Shown here: in pieces, positions 24,973 through 33,533 of the stretch
Layout: the number at the start of each line of letters is the position of its first letter
Position numbering within the stretch: position 1 is the stretch's first letter
Source of the DNA: Parablautia sp. Marseille-Q6255
GTDB taxonomy: Bacteria > Bacillota > Clostridia > Lachnospirales > Lachnospiraceae
Length of the DNA: 64,000 nt
Direction of reading: 5' to 3'
NCBI RefSeq assembly: GCF_951230155.1
Contig: NZ_CATNVD010000005.1
Coordinates: 1-64,000, forward strand
Translations under genes and position numbers: made by a program
The notes under the pieces: generated by a model
The model's database searches: none
The model's input: only the letters and a program-made list of their open reading frames with translations
Told to the model about the DNA's origin: nothing

Positions 24973-25659
24973 TTATTTCAGGTTTCTCAGCATTTCTTTT
25001 ACAAATTCTGCGGACAGTCCGGAGGCTTTGGCACAGTTTGCTTCAAAATCTGCATTGCTGTCCGGGTTTGCCCCGTCTGTGACAGAGCGCACTGCAATAA
25101 AGGGGATCTGATTTACATAGCATACGTGTGCAATGCCTGCGGTCTCCATGTCGACACTGAGCGGTGCGTACGCTTCGCTGATCTGATCTTTTCGCTCATC
25201 TGTGATAAATGCTTCTCCGGTGACCATTCGGCCAAACAGTGTCCGGTGCGTAGCTGCGAGCGTCTGCGCGGTATGCCTTGCACATGCGAGCAGTGCTTGA
25301 TCTGCCGGAAAGCAGGGCGTATCCATCCACGGATGGAATTCTGTCAGGATTTCTGCGTCTACATCGTGATACACGGCTTCAGTAGAAACGATCGTATCGA
25401 ATACCCGGACCTGACTGGATATAGCGCCTGCGGTGCCGGCATTGATTATGCGGCTGCAGCCGTAGTGATCGATCAGGATCTGAGCGGCGATTGCGGCGTT
25501 CACCTTACATACACCGCAAAAAAGCACAACGACATCTGTGCCGCTGATGGTTCCTGTATAAAAATCCAGCATCGCCCGTCTGGAAACGGCGCGGTGCTCT
25601 ATCATTGGTAAAAACGGGGCAAGTTCTTCATCACTTGCGCATAAGATACCTGTTGGCAT
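24973..25659 (-). CDS. mtnN: 5'-methylthioadenosine/S-adenosylhomocysteine nucleosidase
   Basis: The 228-residue purine-nucleoside-phosphorylase-fold enzyme hydrolyses MTA and SAH to adenine and the thioribose product, clearing inhibitory by-products of SAM use. It shows GILCASDEELAPFL at the N-terminus, INAGTAGAI, VSTEAVYHDVD, the purine/ribose-binding VDMETAGIAHVC with the substrate Glu, and AVRSVTDGAN with the catalytic Asp. The start at 25659 has AGGAGG seven bases upstream; an in-frame ATG eleven codons earlier (25692) lacks a ribosome site. It is monocistronic, on the strand opposite to its neighbours. Confidence 0.93.
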   Translation of the reverse strand: MPTGILCASDEELAPFLPMIEHRAVSRRAMLDFYTGTISGTDVVVLFCGVCKVNAAIAAQILIDHYGCSRIINAGTAGAISSQVRVFDTIVSTEAVYHDVDAEILTEFHPWMDTPCFPADQALLACARHTAQTLAATHRTLFGRMVTGEAFITDERKDQISEAYAPLSVDMETAGIAHVCYVNQIPFIAVRSVTDGANPDSNADFEANCAKASGLSAEFVKEMLRNLK

Positions 25660-25727
25660 ACGGACACCTCCTGCAACTGTTATTTCCGGCATCTGTGCAG
25701 ATTTTGTACGTGGATGCGGATGGCGCT

Positions 25728-25756
25728 ATTTTATCATATCTTTCTGGACGCTTCAA
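25728..25756 (-). promoter_or_regulatory. Promoter of mtnN
   Basis: On the minus strand TTGAAG (25756-25751), 17 bases, then TAAAAT (25733-25728). It lies about 70 bases before the start at 25659. Confidence 0.55.
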
Positions 25757-25953
25757 TGAAAATAGACTCTACGGAAGCAGAATCTGCGTTATTCCCCGGA
25801 TTTTTGAGGCTTATCGACCCACCTATACGTATAAAAAAAGAAAATATTTGAAATTAAATGAATGAAAAAGAAAAAACAGAGAAAGTATATTGGATGTTAT
25901 GCACAAAAATAGGAGATAGAAACTGTGCAAAACAGCGATTTGTATAATTAATA
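25757..25953. other. AT-rich intergenic stretch without recognised gene
   Basis: This lies between the divergent promoters of mtnN and the second sugar operon. It has several poly-A stretches but no ORF, hairpin or known RNA that I can support. Confidence 0.5.
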
Positions 25954-25982
25954 TTGACAATAAAAGAAAGATAATATATTAT
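25954..25982 (+). promoter_or_regulatory. Promoter of the second sugar operon
   Basis: Perfect TTGACA (25954-25959), 17 bases, TATTAT (25977-25982). The leader up to ATG 26045 contains repeated AAATGAA-type words (about 25990-26038), possible operator or unstructured leader sequence. The DeoR-family gene in the operon is the likely repressor. Confidence 0.75.
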
Positions 25983-26044
25983 TATGACAAGAAATGAAAA
26001 ATAATGAAAATAAATGAAAGAAAGCAAAGAAAGGAAATGAGAAT

Positions 26045-26965
26045 ATGAATTATGCAGGAAGAATTAATTCATTCATTTTCAAGGGAGGAAATGTTCTGGA
26101 TGCGATCAGGGAATACCGCAAGATGCGCGGTCTGACACATCTGGAGTTTAATTACCCGGAGCATATCGAAGGCTATGATCTGGATGAAATACGGGAAGCG
26201 ATGGGAGACCTGAAGGTGAATGGCTTTGCGATCCGGTGGAGAAAGCGGTTTACAAACGGAAACTTCAACAATCCGGATTCCGGGCTTCGCCGTGAGGCGA
26301 TCGAAATGGCAAAGCGCGGCGCAGATATCTGCAGAGAGCTTGGCGGGAAGGTGGTCACGCTCTGGTTTGAAAATGATGGATATGATTATCCGTTCCAGAT
26401 CGACTATGAGAAGAGCTGGGACAATCTGGTAGAGGGTATTCGTGAGGTGGCAGATTATGCGCCGGATATGAAGATCAGCATTGAGTACAAGCCGTATGAG
26501 GAGCGCAATTTTGAGCTTGTGGACAGCACGGGGATGACCCTTTTGCTGATTAATGATGTAGATCGTGACAATGTCGGATGTACGCTGGACTTCTGTCATA
26601 TGCTGATGAAAAATGACAGTCCCTCCTGCGGTCTTGCGATGGCAGCCAGCAGAGGAAAGCTGTTTGGCCTGCATATGAATGATGGCTATGGGAGGATCGA
26701 CAGCGGGATGATCTTTTCCTCCATTCATCTGGGGCTCTCTCTGGAATTTGTCTATTATCTGAAAAAGTATCATTATGAGGATGTCGTATTTTTTGATACC
26801 TTCCCGATCCGGGAAGCGGCGGCGCCGGAGACACAGGCCAATATCGACGCGTTTGAAAAGCTGCTCCGTCTGGTGGAGGATACAGGAATGGAAAGCATTG
26901 AGAATGTGATTTCAAAATGTGACGGAATCAGTGCCCAGAAGCTGGTTCTCGACATGTTGAAATAG
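26045..26965 (+). CDS. TIM-barrel sugar isomerase/epimerase (xylose-isomerase-like, AP endonuclease 2 family)
   Basis: The 306-residue protein has the metal-dependent TIM barrel of the xylose-isomerase-like superfamily. Likely metal ligands are Glu in SIEYKPYE, Asp and His in TLDFCHMLM, the His in LFGLHMNDGYGR and the Asp in VVFFDTFPIRE. This superfamily includes sugar and sugar-phosphate isomerases, epimerases, inosose dehydratase and keto-sugar lyases. It is the first gene of an operon with a sugar ABC transporter, two kinases and two Gfo/Idh/MocA dehydrogenases, which suggests action on an oxidised or rare hexose. AAAGGAAATGAG precedes the start. It is not related to AlsE, which has the ribulose-phosphate epimerase fold. 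Confidence 0.82.
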   Translation: MNYAGRINSFIFKGGNVLDAIREYRKMRGLTHLEFNYPEHIEGYDLDEIREAMGDLKVNGFAIRWRKRFTNGNFNNPDSGLRREAIEMAKRGADICRELGGKVVTLWFENDGYDYPFQIDYEKSWDNLVEGIREVADYAPDMKISIEYKPYEERNFELVDSTGMTLLLINDVDRDNVGCTLDFCHMLMKNDSPSCGLAMAASRGKLFGLHMNDGYGRIDSGMIFSSIHLGLSLEFVYYLKKYHYEDVVFFDTFPIREAAAPETQANIDAFEKLLRLVEDTGMESIENVISKCDGISAQKLVLDMLK

Positions 26966-27014
26966 AAACGAAAAGCAGAAACTATAAAAAACAAAAAGAA
27001 AGAAGGAAGAAAAA

Positions 27015-28067
27015 ATGAAAAGAAGAGTATTAGCACTGGCACTTGGAATGTCGATGGTATTTGGCACGACAGCAATGGCGGAGGAGTTCAACCCGGACAA
27101 GGTAGAGGATGCGATGAGCATTGAGGAGGTTCGTGAAAAGAATGGAGCGGAGGTTCCGGTGGCTGCTGACCTGACGCTCGGCGCGATTGCAAAATCCTTT
27201 TCCAATGAATTCTGGCGTACCCTGGAGGAAGGCTACGGTGTGGCACAGGAAAAAGTAAATGAGGCAGGTGTAAACGTGACGATCCAGGTTGACGGACCGA
27301 CGGATGAGAACGATGAGATCGGCCAGCAGACCATGACGGACAACATGGTAAATCAGGGCTATGATGCGATCATGGCAAGCCCGATCTCCGATGCAAACCT
27401 GACGGCTTCTATTGAGGCGGCAAAGGAAGCTGGCATTGCGACTGTAAATGTAAACGACGGTCTGATCGCGGCAGCGGATTATTATGTAGGACCGAACGCA
27501 TACCAGAACGGACAGCTGGCAGCACAGTGGATCTCTGAGCAGCTTGGTGATGAAGGCGAGGTAGGTATCGTGATCGGTATGGCGAAGGCATTCGCAGCCG
27601 TTGAGCGGACAGACGGATTTAAGGACTGGATCAAGGACAATGATTCCGGACTTGAGGTAGTAGCAGAGCAGAATGCAGACTGGGATCGCCAGAAGGCAAA
27701 AGAGCTGGCTGCGACATGGATCCAGCAGTATCCTGATATGAAGGCGATCTTCTGCAATAATGATACGATGGCACTTGGCGTGGTAGAGGCAGTAGAAGAA
27801 GCAGAGGCTGATATTCTGGTAGTCGGCGTGGACGGCATCGGAGAAGCGTATGATTCGATCCGCGATGGCAAGCTGGATGCTACGATTGATTCCTTCCCGC
27901 TGTATATGGCTCAGGTAGCGACAGAATGTACGCTGCGTGTTCTGGCAGGACAGGAGATGCCAAGAGTCGTTGCCACACCGCAGGCGCTGATCGATTCTGA
28001 GAATGTTGATACGGAAGCGGCAGAAATCATTGGCTGGACAGATGCTACATACGTGGCAGCAGAATAA
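27015..28067 (+). CDS. Sugar ABC transporter substrate-binding protein (RbsB/AlsB-like)
   Basis: The 350-residue precursor has a signal peptide ending at about residue 22 (TAMA before EEFNP), then about 30 linker residues and a type I binding fold: LGAIAKSFSNEFWRTLEEGY, YDAIMASPISDANLTASIEAAKEAGI, VNVNDG, GIVIGMAKAFAAVERTDGF, IFCNNDTMALGVVEAV and VGVDGIGEAYDSIRDG. This resembles the RbsB and AlsB group that binds ribose or allose. As in chvE, the signal peptide has no lipobox cysteine. The gene is followed by an attenuating hairpin before the ATPase gene. Confidence 0.9.
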   Translation: MKRRVLALALGMSMVFGTTAMAEEFNPDKVEDAMSIEEVREKNGAEVPVAADLTLGAIAKSFSNEFWRTLEEGYGVAQEKVNEAGVNVTIQVDGPTDENDEIGQQTMTDNMVNQGYDAIMASPISDANLTASIEAAKEAGIATVNVNDGLIAAADYYVGPNAYQNGQLAAQWISEQLGDEGEVGIVIGMAKAFAAVERTDGFKDWIKDNDSGLEVVAEQNADWDRQKAKELAATWIQQYPDMKAIFCNNDTMALGVVEAVEEAEADILVVGVDGIGEAYDSIRDGKLDATIDSFPLYMAQVATECTLRVLAGQEMPRVVATPQALIDSENVDTEAAEIIGWTDATYVAAE

Positions 28068-28108
28068 TCGCTGTAAAAAACGACAGGCAGTGTCTGATTA
28101 AGACAGGA

Positions 28109-28141
28109 GGTGTTGCGGCTGCAGGCTGCAGCACCCCTTTT
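28109..28141 (+). terminator. Attenuating terminator between binding-protein and ATPase genes
   Basis: An 11-bp stem (28109-28119 with 28125-28135, two G:U pairs), a 5-base loop and CCTTTT. It probably reduces transcription into the ATPase and permease genes, like the hairpin at 17394. Confidence 0.65.
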
Positions 28142-28160
28142 CAAAAATGCGGAGGACAGA

Positions 28161-29660
28161 ATGGCAAAGGCGGTTGAATTTATCGGGATTAATAAACGTT
28201 TTCCAGGTGCACATGTCTTAAAGGACATCTCTTTTTCCGTGGAAGAGGGAGAGGTGCATGCCCTGCTGGGGGAAAATGGTGCGGGAAAATCCACATTGCT
28301 CAATATCCTGCACGGCGTTTACACGGAATATGAAGGAACCGTGAAGCTGCACGGAAAAGCAGTCCGGTTTAAGGATGTAAACGATGCGATCGTAAGTGGA
28401 AAAATCTCCAAGGTACATCAGGAAACGCTGGTCGTAAAGGATCTGAGCGTGGGACAGAATGTTACGCTTGGATACGAGCCGAAAAAGGGCGGGTTTGTAG
28501 ATTTTGCAAAGATGGACCGGGAGGTAAATGAGATCCTTGGACAGCTTCACTGCAAATTTAAATCGGAGGATCTGGTGAGTACGCTGACATCGGGCGAAAT
28601 GCAGATGCTGGCGATCGCGAGAGCGCTGTATCATCATTCCAGTATTATTTCTCTGGACGAGCCGACGGCGTCGCTGACATTGAAAGAGACAGAGGCGCTG
28701 TTTGAGGTGATCCGGGATCTGAAAAAAGCAGGCGTGACGGTTCTGTATGTGAGCCATCACCTGGAGGAGATCTTCCAGATCTGCGACAGAGCGACTATCC
28801 TGCGTGACGGAGAGTTTATCGAGACCTTAAATGTAAAAGACACAAATCGCGAGGGGCTGATCCATTCTATGGTAGGCCGCAGCGTGGCTGCCGTGGCGTC
28901 ACGCCAAAAGCCAAGTCCGATGACAGACGAGGTCGTTTTGAGGGCAGAGGGGCTTTCCAACGGAAAGCATTTTGAGAATGTCAGCTTTGAACTCCACAAA
29001 GGAGAGATCCTCGGATTCTTTGGTCTGGTCGGTGCAGGGCGTACTGAGGTGATGCGGACGATCTTTGGAGCGGATGGAAAGACGGGAGGTTCCTTCTATT
29101 TAAAAGGCAGGAAGGTAACAGGCTTCTGGAATACAACAAAGGCGCTTCGGGCAGGGATCGGTCTCGTACCGGAGGACAGAAAGACACAGGGATTTTTGAG
29201 TCTTTCGAGTAATACAGATAATGTATCAATCTCCAGTCTGGAGAAGTATATGAGCGGTGTTTTTGTGGATGAGAAAAAGAAAGAGAAAAATGCCGAGCAC
29301 TTTTTTGAGGAGATGGACGTGCATCCGCGCAGGATTGATTATCTGACAAAGAATATGTCAGGCGGCAACCAGCAGAAGGTGATCCTGGCGCGCTGGATGT
29401 CAACCGATGTGGACATCATTATTTTTGACGAGCCGACCAAGGGCGTCGATGTGGCTGCCAAGGCGGAAATCTACCGTCTGATGGAAGAGCTGGTAGAAAA
29501 CGGAAAGAGCCTGATCGTTGTTTCTTCGGAATTGCCGGAGGTCATGGGGATCAGTGACCGTATTCTTGTCATGTGCGAGGGGCATCTGAACGGAGAGCTC
29601 AGACGCGGGCAGGATTACGATGAAGATACGATTCTTAATTTAGCGATTGGAGGGAATTAA
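28161..29660 (+). CDS. Sugar ABC transporter ATP-binding protein (RbsA/AlsA-like)
   Basis: The 499-residue protein has two fused ABC domains. The first shows Walker [10 protein letters not shown], Walker B IISLDEPTASL and SGEMQMLAIARAL. The second has the degenerate Walker A GLVGAGRTE, signature MSGGNQQK and Walker B IIIFDEPTKGVD. It is the energy unit of the second monosaccharide importer. ATG 28161 follows GCGGAGGACAG; the open frame back to 28110 passes through the attenuator hairpin and is rejected. Its end is 1 base before the permease start. Confidence 0.93.
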   Translation: MAKAVEFIGINKRFPGAHVLKDISFSVEEGEVHALLGENGAGKSTLLNILHGVYTEYEGTVKLHGKAVRFKDVNDAIVSGKISKVHQETLVVKDLSVGQNVTLGYEPKKGGFVDFAKMDREVNEILGQLHCKFKSEDLVSTLTSGEMQMLAIARALYHHSSIISLDEPTASLTLKETEALFEVIRDLKKAGVTVLYVSHHLEEIFQICDRATILRDGEFIETLNVKDTNREGLIHSMVGRSVAAVASRQKPSPMTDEVVLRAEGLSNGKHFENVSFELHKGEILGFFGLVGAGRTEVMRTIFGADGKTGGSFYLKGRKVTGFWNTTKALRAGIGLVPEDRKTQGFLSLSSNTDNVSISSLEKYMSGVFVDEKKKEKNAEHFFEEMDVHPRRIDYLTKNMSGGNQQKVILARWMSTDVDIIIFDEPTKGVDVAAKAEIYRLMEELVENGKSLIVVSSELPEVMGISDRILVMCEGHLNGELRRGQDYDEDTILNLAIGGN

Positions 29661-29661
29661 A

Positions 29662-30633
29662 GTGAATAGAATCATAACAAAGTATAAGCGGGAACTTGTT
29701 GTCGGAATCGCTACGATCGCCATGGCAGCCGTATTTACTATCATGAACCCGACGTTCCTTACCTGGAGAAATATTCTGACGATCCTGCAGCAGATGGTGT
29801 TGAACGGGATCCTGGCAGTTGGTATGATGTTTACGATCATCACGGGAGGGATCGATCTTTCGATCGGCTGTACCTTTGCGATCACCGGGATCAGTGTGGC
29901 ATTTTGCTGTGTAAACGGAGTGAATCCATTTCTGGGGATTTTGCTCGGACTGGTGATCGGTATCATTCTCGGTGCATTTAACGGATTTCTGATCACGAAG
30001 ATGAAGCTGCAGCCATTTATCGCAACACTCGGTACGATGAGCCTGTATCGCGGTATCGCGTACGTGGTGACGGGAGGCCGTCCGGTCACGAGCGTACCGG
30101 ACAGCTTTCGGAATATCTTTAACGGCAAGATGTTTCTGGACATCCGCTATTACATTATCGTGATGATCGCGGTATTTGTGATCGCCTATATCATTCTTGC
30201 GAAAACGAGGACCGGCGCATACCTGTATGCGGTGGGCGGCAATGAGGAGGCTGCGAAGCTCTCCGGTGTAAATGTAGTAAAAGTAAAGTATATCGCATAT
30301 ATCGTCTGCGGCGCATGTGCGGCGATCGCAGGACTGGTCATGCTGGCAAGCCTCGGCTCCGCGGAGCCGACTGCGGGTACTGGCTACGAGACAAATGCGA
30401 TCGCGGCGGCAGCGATCGGCGGAACACGTATGGCAGGAGGAAAGGGTACTGCCCTTGGTACCTTCTTTGGCGCTCTGCTTCTGGCCGTCCTGAAGGTGGG
30501 AATGGTCGTTATCAACGTGGATTCGTTCTGGCAGTATATTTTTACCGGCCTGATCATCATTGTGGCATCCTATTTTGAGTTTATCCAGGAGGATATTGCA
30601 GGGCTGATGGCACGGAAAAAGGCGGCAAAATAA
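29662..30633 (+). CDS. Sugar ABC transporter permease (RbsC/AlsC-like)
   Basis: The 323-residue membrane protein of the BPD_transp_2 family carries the characteristic TGGIDLSIGCTFAITG helix, the coupling segment VGGNEEAAKLSGV and IAAAAIGGTRMAGGKGTALGT. Its length matches RbsC (321) and AlsC (326). GTG 29662 has GGAGGG upstream; a TTG at 29647 inside the ATPase gene is less likely. It is followed after 13 bases by the ribokinase-family gene. Confidence 0.92.
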   Translation: MNRIITKYKRELVVGIATIAMAAVFTIMNPTFLTWRNILTILQQMVLNGILAVGMMFTIITGGIDLSIGCTFAITGISVAFCCVNGVNPFLGILLGLVIGIILGAFNGFLITKMKLQPFIATLGTMSLYRGIAYVVTGGRPVTSVPDSFRNIFNGKMFLDIRYYIIVMIAVFVIAYIILAKTRTGAYLYAVGGNEEAAKLSGVNVVKVKYIAYIVCGACAAIAGLVMLASLGSAEPTAGTGYETNAIAAAAIGGTRMAGGKGTALGTFFGALLLAVLKVGMVVINVDSFWQYIFTGLIIIVASYFEFIQEDIAGLMARKKAAK

Positions 30634-30646
30634 TGGAAGGTGAACT

Positions 30647-31552
30647 ATGAGAGACAAAATCATTGTAATCGGCAGTCTGAATTATGACATTATCCTGAAG
30701 CTGGCGAAGCTGCCTGCGAGGGGAGAGACGCTCCCGGCAGATGATGTGGCATTTTCCGCAGGAGGAAAAGGGGCGAACCAGGCTGTTCAGGCGGCAAAGC
30801 TCGGCGTAAAAACGTATATGGCAGGCTGTGTCGGCAATGACGCCATGGGAGATTTTCTGCTTGAGACGGCAGAAAAATACGGCGTGGATACGACTTATAT
30901 CAGGCGGGCGCAGGAGCCCAGCGGTATGGGGATCGTAAATGCGATGGAGGACGGCAGTGTGTTTGCCACGATCGTGCGCGGCGCGAATTTTGCGATCACC
31001 CGGGAGGACATAGATCGTATCGCTCCTTTGATGGAGGAAGCGGGGCTTTTGATTCTTCAGATGGAGATCCCGCAGGAGATGAATCGCTATGCGATCGACT
31101 GTGCGAAGAAGCATGGCTGCCGCGTTTTGCTAAACGCAGCTCCCGCCGCCCCACTGGAGGAGGAGTATCTGCAGAAATGTGATATTCTCGTTGTAAATGA
31201 GGTGGAGGCTTCCTTTTATGCAGGACGGGCGATCGACACGATGGAAAAGGCGCAGCAGGAGGCCGGGCGCATGGCGCAGGCGTATGGAAATACGGTGATC
31301 ATCACCATGGGAGCAGCTGGAGCAGCGGTTGGCGACGGGGAAAAGAGCGAGCAGATCCCGTCTTGCAAAGTGCAGGCGGTCGAGACAACGGGCGCGGGGG
31401 ATTCCTTTATCGGCGGTGTGGGGTATGCAGTGCTGGCAGGCATGGATATTTTTGACGCCTGCCGCTTTGCCACAAGATGCAGCGCGGTTACGGTCTGCAG
31501 GCCCGGCGCGCAGCCGTCGATGCCGACGCTGGGAGAGCTGGAAGAAATATGA
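30647..31552 (+). CDS. rbsK: Ribokinase-family (PfkB) sugar kinase
   Basis: The 301-residue kinase shows N-terminal IGSLNYDIIL, the sugar-binding SAGGKGANQAVQAAKLG and the C-terminal anion-hole and catalytic TTGAGDSFIGG, all typical of ribokinase. Ribokinase phosphorylates D-ribose at O5, but PfkB kinases of rare-sugar operons can accept other furanoses. The operon also holds a ROK kinase, so two sugars or two successive steps may be involved. The symbol rbsK states the family resemblance; the substrate is unproven. Confidence 0.85.
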   Translation: MRDKIIVIGSLNYDIILKLAKLPARGETLPADDVAFSAGGKGANQAVQAAKLGVKTYMAGCVGNDAMGDFLLETAEKYGVDTTYIRRAQEPSGMGIVNAMEDGSVFATIVRGANFAITREDIDRIAPLMEEAGLLILQMEIPQEMNRYAIDCAKKHGCRVLLNAAPAAPLEEEYLQKCDILVVNEVEASFYAGRAIDTMEKAQQEAGRMAQAYGNTVIITMGAAGAAVGDGEKSEQIPSCKVQAVETTGAGDSFIGGVGYAVLAGMDIFDACRFATRCSAVTVCRPGAQPSMPTLGELEEI

Positions 31553-31647
31553 AACAATATGGCTATTTTTGTAAATATGGATGTCTTGCGTATCCTTTTG
31601 TGGTAAAATAACGGTAGAGTTATGGAGAAGGCAGGAGGATGGTATAT

Positions 31648-32388
31648 ATGATTCCTTATGAACGACGGATGCAGCTACTGCAGGCATTGGAAGAAAATGA
31701 TTTTATGTCAACGGAACAATTGGTGCATGCACTGGAGGGAGTTTCCGAGTCCACCGTGCGCAGAGATCTGAAGGTCCTTTCAGATGAAGGTCAGATCCTC
31801 CTGATGCGCGGAGGCGCCTCGCGGGTGCGTGGAAGCTCGCAGGATACGCCGGTGGACTCGAAGCTGATCCTGAATACAGAGGCGAAGGAGCGCATCGCAA
31901 AATGCGCCGCCGATCTCGTTCAGGACGGAGAGGTGATCTACATCGACGCGGGTACGACGCCGCTCAAGATGGCACGGTATCTCTGTGACAAAAGGATCAC
32001 GATCGTGACGACGAACGTCCTGATTTTTCAGGAGCTGGCAGGCGCAAAGGCGGAGTGCATCATTATAGGCGGAAGCGTCAATGTAAACATGGGTTCTGTG
32101 ATGGGCGATCTGACCGTTTCAACGCTTGAAAATATGTTTTTTGACCGCGCATTTCTGGGGATCACAGGATTTTCTACAAAGGCAGGATTCAGTACGCCTG
32201 ATTTTAAGGAATCGAGAAAGAAGCAGGTGGTGAAGCAGAATTCCAGACATACCTATATTCTGGTAGACAGCTCGAAGGTAGGCGTGACGACCATGTGCAA
32301 GGTATTTAAGCTGGATGAGGTAGAGGTCATCACGGAGAAGGAGACCGAGCTTTTAAAAGAATGCGGGAACTACCTGATAGCGAGATAG
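31648..32388 (+). CDS. DeoR-family transcriptional regulator
   Basis: The 246-residue regulator has an N-terminal winged helix-turn-helix (MSTEQLVHALEGVSESTVRRDLKVLSDEG, about residues 19-47) and a C-terminal DeoRC sensor domain with YIDAGTTPLKMARYL and the SSKVG segment. Such proteins usually repress a sugar operon and are released by a phosphorylated sugar. Its place inside the second sugar operon points to control of the promoter near 25954. ATG 31648 is 9 bases behind AGGAGG; an ATG at 31639 overlaps directly with that site. Confidence 0.9.
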   Translation: MIPYERRMQLLQALEENDFMSTEQLVHALEGVSESTVRRDLKVLSDEGQILLMRGGASRVRGSSQDTPVDSKLILNTEAKERIAKCAADLVQDGEVIYIDAGTTPLKMARYLCDKRITIVTTNVLIFQELAGAKAECIIIGGSVNVNMGSVMGDLTVSTLENMFFDRAFLGITGFSTKAGFSTPDFKESRKKQVVKQNSRHTYILVDSSKVGVTTMCKVFKLDEVEVITEKETELLKECGNYLIAR

Positions 32389-32491
32389 TACGCAGTACAG
32401 AAAAAGGGGCTGCGCCGGAAGTGTGCGCAGCTGATACGACAGGGGATACTGTGACAGGACATGGCTGTGAAATGACAACAGGAGGAGCACG

Positions 32492-33529
32492 ATGGTAACA
32501 GTTGCATATATCGGGTTTGGTGTAAGTGTGAGGGAATATCATATTCCTTATGTGGAAAACAGGGATGATATAAAGGTGAAATATGTGTATCGCCGGCAGG
32601 AGGATATCGCACAGTTTGCAGAATATGAGCCGTATTATCCCGAGATCATCTTTACCACGGATCTGGAGCAGGTGCTGGGCGATGATGAGGTGGATCTGGT
32701 GGTAGTCAATACACCGGACCGTTTTCATGTGCCGTATGCAAAACAGATCCTGGAGGCGGGAAAGCATGCGCTCGTAGAAAAACCGTTTGCGCCGACTGCG
32801 AAGGAGGCGGCAGAGGTATTTGCCCTGGCAAAGGAAAAGGGGCTGATCTGCATGCCGAATCAGAACCGGCGTTTTGACGCCGATTTCCTTGCTGTAAAGG
32901 AGGTGCTGGAGAGCGGAAAGCTCGGGAAGCTCGTGCGGCTTGAGAGCCATTACGACTATTTCAGAGAAAACGGATGGTATGACCATCTGGGAACGCTGTA
33001 TAATCTCGCAGTCCATACGGTCGATCAGGTGATCAGCCTGCTTGGCATGCCGGATGATACGCACTTTGATGTCAGGAGCATCCATCATCCCGGTGTCGGA
33101 GACGACTATTATGATCTGGAGTTTTATTATGGCAACAGCAAGGCGTCGGTCAATACGAGCATGTGCGTGCTGATCGATTACCCGCGCTTTACGGTGCATG
33201 GCACCAGAGGGAGCTTTACTCTGCCTCCGGTGATCCACAACTCGGGCAGGAAAAAGACCGTAGGCCGCCATGTGATCAGCACGCAGCCGGCGCCAGAGGA
33301 GCGCTGGGGCACACTCGTCTATAAAAATGATGCGGGCGGGACGGTGACAGAAAAGGTACCGGTGGGATGCGCACATTATGAGCGGATCTACGACAGTCTG
33401 GTAGCCGCGATCGAGCATGGGGAGGAGAAGTGTGTAAAGGATGAAGAGGTCATCCGCGTACTGGAAATCCTCGAGGAAGCGACGCAGATCGCAGGCTCGC
33501 ATGCAGAAAAAGAGAAAAGGGAAGGATGA
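32492..33529 (+). CDS. Gfo/Idh/MocA family oxidoreductase (first)
   Basis: The 345-residue NAD(P)-dependent enzyme has an N-terminal Rossmann fold (YIGFGVSVREYHIPY), the catalytic-lysine motif VEKPFAPT and HTVDQVIS with the conserved Asp/His region. The family oxidises or reduces hydroxyls of sugars and inositols, often at C3 or C1. It precedes a second, more distant family member (33534), so the two may form a paired oxidation-reduction or heteromeric system. AGGAGG lies 6 bases before its start. The exact substrate cannot be read. Confidence 0.9.
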   Translation: MVTVAYIGFGVSVREYHIPYVENRDDIKVKYVYRRQEDIAQFAEYEPYYPEIIFTTDLEQVLGDDEVDLVVVNTPDRFHVPYAKQILEAGKHALVEKPFAPTAKEAAEVFALAKEKGLICMPNQNRRFDADFLAVKEVLESGKLGKLVRLESHYDYFRENGWYDHLGTLYNLAVHTVDQVISLLGMPDDTHFDVRSIHHPGVGDDYYDLEFYYGNSKASVNTSMCVLIDYPRFTVHGTRGSFTLPPVIHNSGRKKTVGRHVISTQPAPEERWGTLVYKNDAGGTVTEKVPVGCAHYERIYDSLVAAIEHGEEKCVKDEEVIRVLEILEEATQIAGSHAEKEKREG

Positions 33530-33533
33530 TATG

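Noticed and set aside
32410-32432. Terminator after the DeoR gene (GCTGCGC / GCGCAGC hairpin)
   Set aside because: The 7-bp stem has no T-run and the genes on both sides look co-transcribed.
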